DNA of 34,434 nt from an uncultured Clostridium sp. (GCA_905212085.1 CAJMDF010000019.1:1-34434), one strand, 5' to 3'; positions 8,261 to 16,368 are shown, numbered from the stretch's first letter. The notes: generated from the sequence alone by a model not told the origin. Numbers and translations: made by a program.

Positions 8261-8782
8261 ATGGCAACAAAAGCTTTTAAATCTGAAAAAATAGATGCTA
8301 TAAAAGCAAAAGCAGAAAAAGCCCAAGTAGCTATTTTAACTGAATATAAAGGTTACTCTGTAGAAGAAATTACAAATTTAAGACGCAGCATTCAAAAAGA
8401 AGGCGGCGATTACATGGTAACAAAAAATACTTTAGCTAAAATCGCTTTGAAGGGTACTGATTTTGAAGTACTTGCAGAATCATTAACAGGACCTGTTGCA
8501 ATTGCATTTGGTTTTGAAGATCAAGTAAGTCCTGCAAAAGCAGTTGCAAAATTTATTAAAGATACTAAAAAAGGTGCAATCCTTGGTGGAGCATTAGATG
8601 GTAAATTGTTATCAGCTAAAGAAGCAGAAGCATTATCAAAAATGCCTTCAAAAGAAGAACTTCTTGCAAAAATTCTTGGTTCTATCAACTCACCTGCTTC
8701 AGGTATCGTTGGATCTATCAATGCAGTTATGTCACAACTTACAAGAACTATGGCTGCTGTTAGAGACCAAAAGACTGCATAG
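8261..8782 (+). CDS. rplJ: 50S ribosomal protein L10
   Basis: L10 anchors the L7/L12 stalk to the 50S subunit. The 173-residue product starts MATKAFKSEKI and contains AILTEYKGYSVEEITNLRR, VTKNTLAKIAL and the LTGPVAIAFG segment typical of L10. The frame is open further upstream to 8198, but AAAGGAG eight bases before the ATG at 8261, together with homology, fixes the start. The upstream L10 leader indicates autogenous control. rplL follows after 44 bases. Unlike the usual order, rplK and rplA are not directly upstream; they lie about 11 kb away at 19,309-20,509. Confidence 0.97.
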   Translation: MATKAFKSEKIDAIKAKAEKAQVAILTEYKGYSVEEITNLRRSIQKEGGDYMVTKNTLAKIALKGTDFEVLAESLTGPVAIAFGFEDQVSPAKAVAKFIKDTKKGAILGGALDGKLLSAKEAEALSKMPSKEELLAKILGSINSPASGIVGSINAVMSQLTRTMAAVRDQKTA

Positions 8783-8826
8783 TCAAAAATATGTACAAAA
8801 CTAAAAAAATTTAAAGGAGAAAAATA

Positions 8827-9201
8827 ATGAGTAATGTAGAAACTATTTTAGAATCAATTGAAAAATTAACTTTATTAGAAGCAGCTGAATTAGTAAAAGC
8901 TATGGAAGAAAAATTCGGCGTATCTGCAGCAGCTCCTGTAGCTGTAGCAGCAGCTCCTGCAGCAGCTGGTGAAGCAGCAGCTGAAGAAGCATCAGAAGTA
9001 TCTGTAGTATTAGCTTCTGCTGGTGCTAACAAAATCGCTGTATTAAAAGAAGTAAGAGCTATCACAGGTCTTGGCTTAAAAGAAGCTAAAGATTTAGTTG
9101 ATGGTGCTCCAAAAGCTATCAAAGAAGGTATCAAAAAAGAAGATGCTGAAGCTATTAAAAAACAACTTGAAGCTGCTGGCGCAACTGTTGAAATCAAATA
9201 G
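8827..9201 (+). CDS. rplL: 50S ribosomal protein L7/L12
   Basis: Stalk protein that recruits translation factors. N-terminal dimer helix ILESIEKLTLLEAAELVKAM, Ala-rich hinge around residues 36-60, and C-terminal domain with NKIAVLKEVRAITGLGLKEA are classical. The 124-residue length is normal. AAAGGAG lies seven bases before the ATG. It is the last gene of the rplJ-rplL unit, ending at an intrinsic terminator that belongs to a 208-bp module repeated after rplA. Confidence 0.98.
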   Translation: MSNVETILESIEKLTLLEAAELVKAMEEKFGVSAAAPVAVAAAPAAAGEAAAEEASEVSVVLASAGANKIAVLKEVRAITGLGLKEAKDLVDGAPKAIKEGIKKEDAEAIKKQLEAAGATVEIK

Positions 9202-9226
9202 TCAATTGATTATAAATGATTTAAAA

Positions 9227-9256
9227 AGCTCCTCTTTTCTAAGAGGGGCTTTTTTA
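9227..9256 (+). terminator. Intrinsic terminator after rplL
   Basis: AGCTCCTCTT pairs with AAGAGGGGCT (one G-U pair) around a four-base loop and is followed by a T-tract. It forms the left edge of the repeated module. Confidence 0.9.
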
Positions 9257-9285
9257 TTGAAAAAAGACTTACAATTTGTTATAAT
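9257..9285 (+). promoter_or_regulatory. Promoter of prepilin gene 1
   Basis: TTGAAA, exactly 17 bases, TATAAT: close to the sigma-70 consensus. It begins directly after the terminator T-tract and predicts a short 5' leader of about 30 bases before the ATG at 9321, which has AAAGGAG nine bases upstream. Confidence 0.8.
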
Positions 9286-9320
9286 TAATATTGTTAAGTT
9301 ATATTGAAAAGGAGCTTGAA

Positions 9321-10267
9321 ATGAAAAGATTTAATACAGAACAGGCACAAAAGACTTATAAGTTACACCAATCATGTGTCGAAGAGTCTCCCTGTGTAGT
9401 AGTCGGGGGGGGGGCGATTTAGAGCTCATCTCACAATGTTTTTGTGATGTATGTCATTCAGATGGTGAATACCCGAAAGAATTCAGCCAATTATTAAAAA
9501 TAAAAGCAGGATTGCTTAGACAAAATTTTCGCAATGATAGATTTGGCTTTACATTAGCAGAGGTCTTGATAACTTTAGGGATAATAGGAATTGTTGCTGC
9601 ATTAACAATTCCGACTTTAATAGCTCGACATCAAGAGAAAGTTTGGTTGACATCATTTTTTAGAGTTTATTCTATATTGAATAATGCTTATGAACGAGTT
9701 CAGGAAGAATTTGGAACATTTGATAATTGGTCAGGAGCAACTTTAGGAGAAGATACTTTAGGTAGACCTTCAGCTACATTATCTGACCCTCAAAAAATTT
9801 ATGAATATATGATTAAGCCTTATGTTGAAGTTAGTCAATCATTTTTGCCAAGTGATGATAATTGGACACATATAAATGGGAATAATTGTTTTTCAGAGCA
9901 GGCATATTATTTGAATAAATCAACATTTCCTAATATGTATATTAGAAATTATCCTGCAGTAAGTTTAAAATCAGGAGAATGTATAGTTTTAGGTTATAGC
10001 TCATATGGTGATTTTGTTGTTGATACAAATTCCAAAAGAGGCCCAAATACTTTAGGGAAAGATATTTTTATATTTTCATTTGATCCTAGTAGAAAAGAAT
10101 ATATTAAAACGGGTAGTACTGGTATTTGGGGGTCTAATGATGCAGTTTTTTGTGACTTAACTAATGATAATTGGATACCAGGTTTTTCTTGCGGATATTG
10201 GATATTAAGACATCGTAATATGGATTATTTGCATTTAAGTCATGATGAATTTATTAAACGTTGGTAA
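9321..10267 (+). CDS. Type IV prepilin-like protein 1, frame interrupted at a G10 tract
   Basis: Surface pilin or pseudopilin candidate. The mature part starts at FTLAEVLITLGIIGIVAAL, the class III prepilin methylation/transmembrane helix, preceded by Gly for PilD-type cleavage. The C-terminal domain has SGECIVLG, then VVDTNSKRGPNTLGKDIFIF, a motif shared by all four prepilins here. Translation should start at the ATG at 9321, which has a good ribosome binding site. As assembled, the leader stops after 33 codons, shortly past G10 at 9405-9414. The prepilin frame is open only from 9374 without a ribosome binding site. Eleven (or eight) Gs would join both into one protein with a leader of about 76 residues, containing a Cys-rich CFCDVC segment. 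The stop lies three bases from the stop of the convergent nuclease gene, with no terminator between. Confidence 0.85.
9405..9414 (+). repeat. G10 homopolymer tract in prepilin 1 leader
   Basis: Ten consecutive Gs inside a coding leader in a strongly AT-rich genome. The length decides the frame: 8 or 11 is open through the prepilin, while 10 gives GGG-GGG-GGG-GCG-ATT-stop. Confidence 0.95.
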
Positions 10268-10270
10268 CTT

Positions 10271-10900
10271 TTACATACAAATTTTTTTATATTCACAAAA
10301 ATCACATATTTTTGAATGCTCAATTTCTTCTTGGAATTGAGTATTTATAATTTTGTTACAAATATCAGTTATTCTTTTTTCATATTCTTGTGCTTTTGCT
10401 GAATTAAAATCAATTATTGAATTTTGATTATTTTTCAAATCAATGTAGATAAATTTGACATTATTTCCGTATATTTTTGATGCACATAAAAGATATGTTA
10501 TTGTTTGGTAGTCATATTCCGGATTTTTAGGGATTGAACCTGTTTTATAGTCAAGAATGTAGTAGTTTTTCTCATCTTTCATTAGAGCATCTAATCGTCC
10601 GCCAATCCAGTAATTCCCAACTTTGCAAGACAAATTATATTCTGAATTTACATAGGTTTTGTTAAAAAATTCATTCTGTTTTAGAATTTCCCATATTTTT
10701 AATTCTTCACTATTAAGAGCTTTTTCCATTTTAGAAATGTTATCTCCGCGTAAGTAATAATTGGCAAGGGCATGAACTTTTTTACCTTTTTCAAACAAAG
10801 AACTTTTTTGTGGTACGGAAATTTTTTCTATGTATTTAAAATAGTATTTTTGGGGGCAGGTTTCAAAAGTTTTTAGCATATTAGGTGAAAAACTATTCAT
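10271..10900 (-). CDS. PD-(D/E)XK nuclease with Fe-S cluster cysteines (AddB/Cas4-like)
   Basis: Stand-alone nuclease of 209 residues resembling the C-terminal nuclease domain of AddB and the Cas4 family. The catalytic series is complete: His43 (KVHAL), Asp104 (GRLDAL), Asp117-x-Lys119 (YILDYKTG) and Gln132 (YQTITYLL). Cys15 (TCPQKYYFKY) and the C-terminal CDFCEYKKIC (Cys199, Cys202, Cys208) have the spacing of the AddB/Cas4 iron-sulfur cluster. Its ATG lies inside the end of the helicase gene (eight-base overlap), so the two are translationally coupled and probably form a complex. There is no cas1 or cas2 and no repeat array nearby, so a CRISPR role is unlikely. A role in double-strand break end processing is inferred. 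Confidence 0.88.
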   Translation of the reverse strand: MNSFSPNMLKTFETCPQKYYFKYIEKISVPQKSSLFEKGKKVHALANYYLRGDNISKMEKALNSEELKIWEILKQNEFFNKTYVNSEYNLSCKVGNYWIGGRLDALMKDEKNYYILDYKTGSIPKNPEYDYQTITYLLCASKIYGNNVKFIYIDLKNNQNSIIDFNSAKAQEYEKRITDICNKIINTQFQEEIEHSKICDFCEYKKICM

Positions 10901-13900
10901 GATATTCCTCCGTACAATCTAAAATTTCAGAAAAAATAATGCTTGGCTCTTGTTCTATAATTTTTTCAAATGATTTTATTTTTCTGCTGGTTGTAAAATA
11001 TAAATATTTTTTAGCTCTTGTGATTGCTACATAGAGTAATCTTAAATTTTCAGATACCAACTCTTGTTTCATATCAAATTCTGTTTTTGCCTTGTAGTTT
11101 GGATTTAAGCGTTTCAAGTTTTCAGTAAAGTCAGAATTTTTTAATTTTATTTGTTCAAAGTCAAGTGTAAGATTTTTTTCTGACATTTCAGGGATAAAGA
11201 CGTAATCAAATTCATCTCCTTTAGATTTATGGAGTGTCATTATTTGAACTTTTCCTGCGAGGAATTCTTTATCACTTTCATCTTCTTCAGAGAAGAATTT
11301 GAAACCGCTCAATGAAGGTTTTTTAGCAAGTTCTCCTAATCTTTCAATAAGTGTTGAAAAATCTTTGTAATTTAAGCTCAATCGTTTTATCAGAGTTGAA
11401 ATAAGATACACGTTGGATTTTTCTATTTCTGATGTAAAGTAGTGCAGTCCTATTTTAATAGCGAGTTCCTCAGGCGCGAGATGTGGAAATGATAACCAAT
11501 AGGTTAAATCCCAATAAAATTGTCCGAGATTAATATTGTCTATGTAATCAGGATTTATTTGGATAAAAGGATTTTCATATTTTCTTATTTCAAGTCCGAG
11601 TCTTTGTTTATAGAATCCCATTTCAGCTAGAATTTCGTAGTTATCAGCTATTACATTATTATCAAATGGGTGAAGTATCATTTGCATTATGGCAAAAATT
11701 GTTCTGAAAATTGATTTTTGTTCAAGGCTTTCACTTCTTGTTATACTTTTTAATCCGCTGTTATTAATGAAGTTTATCCATTGAGCTACTTGATAATTAC
11801 TTCTTAAAAGAATGCCTATTGTGCATTTAGGGTCTTTTTTTAGAGCGGATTTGATTTCTCTTAAGATATAGTTTCTTTCTTCAAGCGGTTTTTCAAAAAT
11901 GACAGAATGAAGTGCATTTTCAGAAATTGGGTTTCGCCCTTCTACAGGTTGCATAAATATTTCAAAGAATGCATTTTTTGTTTCATTTTGAGTATCTGCC
12001 CATTTAACTAAATTATTAGCAAGGGTCCATACATCTTTTGTGCAGCGTTGGGAACAATTCATGCTGACATTGTTGCTATTTTTTATAAATTTTCTGAAAC
12101 CTTCCACATCCGCGTTTGAAAAAGTTGTTGTAATAGCTTGGTTTATGTCACCGCATCTGATTAAATTATTATGTTTTGCGCTTAAAAGATTGATAAGTCT
12201 TTGTTGAATTGAAGAAGAATCTTGAGCTTCATCTTCAATTATATATTCACAGATATTTTGGTAATATTCTCTTATATCGGGGTTATCTTCAAGTAGTTTG
12301 ACAGAAGATATAAGCATATCGTCATAGTCGATTAAGTTTGCTTCTTTTAAAATTCTTTGATATTCGTCAAAAAAAGTTTTAAACTTTTCAAGTTTTTTAT
12401 CCATTGAATTGTTAAATTCACAGCAGCCAATTTTAAATACGGAAATCCCTCTGTCAAATTCATCTGTTTCTGTTTTTTTTAGTTTTAATTTTGTTGAAAT
12501 TTCTCTTACAATTCTTGATCTTTGGGTATCGTCGCAAATTTCAAAATCAGAGGATAGACCAAGTCTTTCAAAGTTTCCGTTTTCTTTTAATATTCTCAAT
12601 GCAAGACCATGGATTGTGCTGATATTTGGAAGTTGAGAAGAATTTTGTCTGATATTTTTAATTCTGTCCCTAAAATTTCTTGCAGCACTCTCCATATATG
12701 TCATAACGAAAATGTTTTCAGGATTAACACCTTTATCAAGCAGCTTAATTATCAGAGCCAGTAAAATTGTAGTTTTACCGGCACCAGGGACTGCAGATAT
12801 TGCCATTTGTCCGTTTTCATAATCAAGTACTGGCTTTTGATCATCTCGAGGAATTATTGTGAATGTTTTTTTTGTTTGGTCTTCATCTTTTGATGTTTGT
12901 TCTTGTATTTTAATATATTCTTCTATACCGCCAAAATTTTCAATGCCATTCCCGTCAAACAAACTTGAATATGTGTAAATATGCTCTGTTGTACATAGGG
13001 TTAGTTTTCTTAAAATTCTTGCAGTTTTTTCTTTTGATAACTCTATATTGTCATCGATTGTGAATTCATCTTTTGCCCAGCCTCTTTGAAATACCCAAGC
13101 GTTGTATAATGGACCTGTATCACTTTTTATCCATTCATCACTTGAAATGTCAAGCCATAATTGATATTTTGTTTTGATTTGATTGTCTATAATTTTTTGC
13201 GGGGTTGAAATTATAAGATCGTTTGGCGAAATTTCTAATGTAGAATATGGATTTTCTGCAATTATTGAATTTTCAATTTGATTTATAATTTCATTTTGTC
13301 TGTTTTGGAAATCTTTCCCGAATATATTTTCAAAGTCTTGCAGTTGTTTTATGAAGAAGTTGAATTTATTTAATTCAATAGGTTTTATATTTTGTAATTG
13401 TGCAAGTTCAAAATAAATATCGTAAACCTTTTCTGATAATTTTTCATTGTTGTTTTCTGTTAAATTTTTGATGATTTCAAGAAATTTTTTGTATTTATTT
13501 GAGTATTCTTCTAAGTTAAATTCATGTTCAATTAGTATTCCGTTATTTTCAAAGTTTTCAAGAATATCTCTGCAATATTTTACGGGGATTCCTAAAAATT
13601 CTGAAAGGACTACACGCAAATCAAATTCACTTAGTTTAATACCATTTACTATTTTTAAAATAGTAAGCACTGATTTTACAAGTCGATTTTGTATAAGTTT
13701 TTCACTCCCTGAAAGAAACATTAGATTTGTATGAATATTTTCTTTCAGAGAAAATTTTAACATATCGTCAATCACAGGGGTGATTATAGAAATTTCTGAT
13801 GGAAGAATGTTTTTGCTAAGTAGCTCTTTGATATTTTTGATTGCAGAATCTATCATCGAAGCTCTTTTTGATGGAGATTGAAGAGAAAAATTCTCAAGAG

Positions 13901-14762
13901 GAGTAATTTCTCCTTTTGTAATATTAGAAAATAACGTTTCAGCATCTTTACTCATAATATTTTCGGATATAAGTTTTTGAGCTTTTTCATTAAATAATTC
14001 TTCAAATTTCCAAACAGCAGTTCTGTCAGCACTTAAATATCCGGCACGGCTTGCTCCCTTTTCATCAAAAGCGATAAAAACTTCTTTCAGTTGAGGTGCA
14101 AGATGTGAAATAAAGTCGAAACAAACAGGGGTGATTTCATCTCCGTCATCTAAAATTAAGTATTTAATATTCTTAAAATAATCAGAATTTTTATAAACAT
14201 AATTAAATACAAGAGTTTGACGAAGATAGTCAAAATCTCTCAGCGCAAGAGTCTTTGATAGTAATTTTTTTAAAGCCTTTTTAGCATCTTCTGAAAAACT
14301 TTCTCCAAGAATTCTTGAACGCCATTCAACTTCTTCATCTGTCAAATTGTTTTGAACAATTAAAGAGTATCTTCTAAATATTTGGTGAAGAAGTGATTTT
14401 TTTGAATTGTAACCTTTGAATGGGATTTCTTTTAAAATATCTTTTAATATAAATTGAGAAACTTCAAGTCCTGCTAAGTTTGGTAAAATTTTCGGATTAT
14501 CAAAAGGATTGATATTTTCTAAAAATGCCCAATTATCATTAATTGTGTTATACACAAGTGAAAAAAATGAATGAACTTGCAATTTTTCAGTAGCATCAAT
14601 TTCAAGTTTTTCAAAAGTTTTATTTATGAAGTTTTGTTTAAGGTTTGAATTTTGGACAAGCACCAAAATTTCAGAAGATTTAATCCCTGAATTTAATAAT
14701 TTGGCATAAGCATTTACCAGAAAATCCGTTTTATTAGTGGATAAATCACCTGAAATTAACAT
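10893..14762 (-). CDS. Double UvrD-type SF1 helicase: AddB-like inactive half fused to AddA-like active half
   Basis: A protein of 1,289 residues with two helicase halves. Residues 1-620 look like a decayed SF1 helicase. The Walker A position reads GDLSTNKT, lacking GKT, a Walker B-like YLILDDGDEIT lies at 201-211, and the second-domain features include NDLIISTPQKI near 514. Residues 640-1289 hold an intact UvrD helicase with these motifs: Walker A AVPGAGKTT (657-665), DEAQD (843-847), GDINQAI (870), MTLHKSKGDEFDYVFIPE (1174) and LLYVAITRAKKYLYF near the end. This mirrors AddB plus AddA without their nucleases; a nuclease is supplied by the overlapping downstream gene. AAAGGAG precedes the ATG by five bases. 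By analogy with AddAB it should unwind and resect double-strand breaks; an anti-phage role is possible but not shown. Confidence 0.87.
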   Translation of the reverse strand: MLISGDLSTNKTDFLVNAYAKLLNSGIKSSEILVLVQNSNLKQNFINKTFEKLEIDATEKLQVHSFFSLVYNTINDNWAFLENINPFDNPKILPNLAGLEVSQFILKDILKEIPFKGYNSKKSLLHQIFRRYSLIVQNNLTDEEVEWRSRILGESFSEDAKKALKKLLSKTLALRDFDYLRQTLVFNYVYKNSDYFKNIKYLILDDGDEITPVCFDFISHLAPQLKEVFIAFDEKGASRAGYLSADRTAVWKFEELFNEKAQKLISENIMSKDAETLFSNITKGEITPLENFSLQSPSKRASMIDSAIKNIKELLSKNILPSEISIITPVIDDMLKFSLKENIHTNLMFLSGSEKLIQNRLVKSVLTILKIVNGIKLSEFDLRVVLSEFLGIPVKYCRDILENFENNGILIEHEFNLEEYSNKYKKFLEIIKNLTENNNEKLSEKVYDIYFELAQLQNIKPIELNKFNFFIKQLQDFENIFGKDFQNRQNEIINQIENSIIAENPYSTLEISPNDLIISTPQKIIDNQIKTKYQLWLDISSDEWIKSDTGPLYNAWVFQRGWAKDEFTIDDNIELSKEKTARILRKLTLCTTEHIYTYSSLFDGNGIENFGGIEEYIKIQEQTSKDEDQTKKTFTIIPRDDQKPVLDYENGQMAISAVPGAGKTTILLALIIKLLDKGVNPENIFVMTYMESAARNFRDRIKNIRQNSSQLPNISTIHGLALRILKENGNFERLGLSSDFEICDDTQRSRIVREISTKLKLKKTETDEFDRGISVFKIGCCEFNNSMDKKLEKFKTFFDEYQRILKEANLIDYDDMLISSVKLLEDNPDIREYYQNICEYIIEDEAQDSSSIQQRLINLLSAKHNNLIRCGDINQAITTTFSNADVEGFRKFIKNSNNVSMNCSQRCTKDVWTLANNLVKWADTQNETKNAFFEIFMQPVEGRNPISENALHSVIFEKPLEERNYILREIKSALKKDPKCTIGILLRSNYQVAQWINFINNSGLKSITRSESLEQKSIFRTIFAIMQMILHPFDNNVIADNYEILAEMGFYKQRLGLEIRKYENPFIQINPDYIDNINLGQFYWDLTYWLSFPHLAPEELAIKIGLHYFTSEIEKSNVYLISTLIKRLSLNYKDFSTLIERLGELAKKPSLSGFKFFSEEDESDKEFLAGKVQIMTLHKSKGDEFDYVFIPEMSEKNLTLDFEQIKLKNSDFTENLKRLNPNYKAKTEFDMKQELVSENLRLLYVAITRAKKYLYFTTSRKIKSFEKIIEQEPSIIFSEILDCTEEYHE

Positions 14763-14832
14763 TCATACTCCTTTAAAAATAATTGTACCATGAACAATAA
14801 AAAAATAATTTTGTCCTCATCCTTCTGAACTA

Positions 14833-14861
14833 TTGCTTTTTTTTGTGCATTAGTCTATTAT
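14833..14861 (+). promoter_or_regulatory. Probable promoter of the winged-helix gene
   Basis: TTGCTT, 17 bases, TATTAT, followed by a 5' leader of about 45 bases and a GGAGG ribosome binding site before the ATG at 14,912. Confidence 0.45.
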
Positions 14862-14911
14862 ATAACCATAAACGGAGAGAAGGTATTACAACAAACGCAT
14901 GGAGGTTAGTT

Positions 14912-15118
14912 ATGCAAGAATTACAAGAAAAAATCGGACAATCTGCAGGTCAAATTTACAATTATTTGAACAACAACGGAGAATCTACATTTTCTAAAAT
15001 GAAAAAAGAATTAGATCTTAAAGGTAACTTTGCAGATTTAGGTCTTGGTTGGTTAGCTAGAGAAGACAAAGTTGAAATTTCTAAAAAAGGTGCTTCAGTT
15101 AGCGTAAGACTTAAATAG
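14912..15118 (+). CDS. Small winged helix-turn-helix protein (DUF2582-like)
   Basis: A 68-residue protein starting MQELQEKIGQSAGQIYNYL, resembling the DUF2582 winged-helix family, which are short proteins with an unknown role. The sequence SAGQIYNYLNNNGESTFSKMKKEL fits a helix-turn-helix. LGLGWLAREDKVEISKKG is the recognition helix and wing typical of this family. The frame is open upstream to 14,843, but GGAGG seven bases before the ATG at 14,912 and the family length fix the start. It is monocistronic, between a promoter-like site and a clear terminator. DNA binding is inferred from fold only. Confidence 0.8.
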   Translation: MQELQEKIGQSAGQIYNYLNNNGESTFSKMKKELDLKGNFADLGLGWLAREDKVEISKKGASVSVRLK

Positions 15119-15137
15119 TTTATTAAAATAAGAAATT

Positions 15138-15169
15138 AAAAAAGCCACCTGGATTAAGGTGGCTTTTTT
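15138..15169 (+). terminator. Intrinsic terminator after the winged-helix gene
   Basis: AAAAGCCACC and GGTGGCTTTT form a ten-pair stem around an eight-base loop and run into a T-tract. Confidence 0.9.
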
Positions 15170-15267
15170 GTTGTTAATAAAATTAATAATTAAATTTATT
15201 TTTAGCAATTATTTTAATCAAAAATTTTTATTAAAAATATAGGGGATTTATAAAAGAGGAATTTATA

Positions 15268-16302
15268 ATGGGGATTGAAAAGCTAACAAAAGTTTTGCCT
15301 AAATTTACCAAAATGAAAGAATTGGAGTTATCTGGATTAAGTAAAAATAAATTAATAAAAATTTTTGATCCAGAAAAGTCTATATCGAAACCTGCTAAAG
15401 CTCGAAATAAACCAAAGATATCTGCTACTAAGACTCTGTCACCGCAGGAACAAATTAATATGATGGTAAATTCTCAAGTAAAGCGAACAAAAGGTTTATT
15501 AGTTGAAGATTTTGTTGCTAAAAAACAGAAGCTTATTAATGAATTATCAAAGGTTTGTGATAAAAGTGTTATTGCAAGAATTGAAAAGGCTGATAATCCT
15601 GAGCAGCTTGCAAAAATTCTTGCAGAACAAGAGTATATGCCTATTGGTAAATATGCTAAATATATTATTGACGGTAAGTTTGTTAAAAAATCAAATCCAG
15701 ACCAGGTTGTAAAACCTCTTTCTCTTGAAATGGAACAAATTCAATATCAGCAAAGAATAATCAAAGGAAATTTTACACTTGCAAGGGAAAAGGCAATGCA
15801 TGTACCCTCCAAAAATCCTAAAGTTATTGCGATAGAAAATATTCTAAAAGAGCAATATGGCTGTAAGTTTGTTTCATTAAAAGACAATGAAGAACTTGCA
15901 AGAAAAGTTTTAAAAGCCTATGAGATTGCTACAAAAAATGGGGTAAAAACGCCTAAAAATGTTATTGCCTCTGATTTTATGGTCGCAGAAGGAGAAAACT
16001 TTTTTAATGGCACAATATTATTAAATAGAAATCAACATACTTTATGTGAAGGTTTTATGTCAACAAGTAGTGATTTTCATGTCCCTTTACATGAAATATT
16101 GCATAATACGCATCCAAAGCTTGTTTCTTTTTCTTGGAAGAAAATCCCGTCCGAGTTAATGGGGGTAAAAAATGAGTTGTCTATATATTCTAAAAATGCC
16201 CAAACACATGAAACATTTACGGAATTAAATACCAAAAGATTAATTGAAGGTTTAAACCCACAAGAACAGGCATTGTTTGATTATTTGAATATATTTGCAT
16301 AG
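15268..16302 (+). CDS. Putative zincin-like protein with HExxH motif
   Basis: I do not recognise the family. The 344-residue protein lacks a signal peptide or membrane segment. Residues 1-130 are Lys-rich and helical with a low-complexity basic linker (KPAKARNKPKISATK). The C-terminal part contains FHVPLHEILHNTHP, with HEILH at 275-279, a zinc-binding HExxH. About 36 residues later THETFTELNTKRL (Glu316, Glu319) offers a glutamate third ligand as in gluzincins. Conserved-looking TILLNR lies just upstream, as the strand before the active-site helix would. GAGGAA precedes the ATG by six bases. The layout, a basic N-terminus plus a compact zincin domain, is compatible with an effector or toxin as well as a housekeeping peptidase, but there is no direct evidence for either. 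Confidence 0.72.
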   Translation: MGIEKLTKVLPKFTKMKELELSGLSKNKLIKIFDPEKSISKPAKARNKPKISATKTLSPQEQINMMVNSQVKRTKGLLVEDFVAKKQKLINELSKVCDKSVIARIEKADNPEQLAKILAEQEYMPIGKYAKYIIDGKFVKKSNPDQVVKPLSLEMEQIQYQQRIIKGNFTLAREKAMHVPSKNPKVIAIENILKEQYGCKFVSLKDNEELARKVLKAYEIATKNGVKTPKNVIASDFMVAEGENFFNGTILLNRNQHTLCEGFMSTSSDFHVPLHEILHNTHPKLVSFSWKKIPSELMGVKNELSIYSKNAQTHETFTELNTKRLIEGLNPQEQALFDYLNIFA

Positions 16303-16342
16303 TAAATGAAATATATGTGTAAAATCTTTTATAAATAAAAAG

Positions 16343-16368
16343 AGCTTCTAAATATTTTAGAAGCTTTC
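16343..16368 (+). terminator. Possible terminator after the HExxH gene
   Basis: AGCTTCTAAA and TTTAGAAGCT form a perfect ten-pair stem around TAT, followed only by TTC rather than a long T-tract, so termination efficiency is uncertain. The following 200 bases up to coaD contain two copies of TAGTAGGTAG (near 16,400 and 16,416) but no gene. Confidence 0.55.

Larger units (their letters stand above)
9223..9430 (+). repeat. 208-bp terminator/promoter/leader module, copy 1
   Basis: This segment is repeated in the same orientation at 20,526-20,733 with four substitutions by my reading (in the terminator loop, and at three leader positions). It contains in order the rplL terminator, a TTGAAA-N17-TATAAT promoter, an AAAGGAGC ribosome binding site, 28 leader codons and a G10 tract, and stops 16 bases after the tract. 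Downstream the two copies diverge until a 32-base identical block encoding the prepilin N-terminus (9548-9579 and 20,818-20,849). Confidence 0.93.

Noticed and set aside
8811..9197. Ala/Ser-rich minus-strand frame opposite rplL
   Set aside because: Exact antisense of rplL; its composition is the mirror of the Ala-rich hinge.
9405..9414. G10 tracts as G-quadruplexes
   Set aside because: A single uninterrupted run per site lacks the four separated G-runs needed for a standard intramolecular quadruplex.
10271..10900. Cas4 of a CRISPR system
   Set aside because: No cas1, cas2 or repeat array nearby; overlap with the helicase gene fits an AddB-type nuclease.
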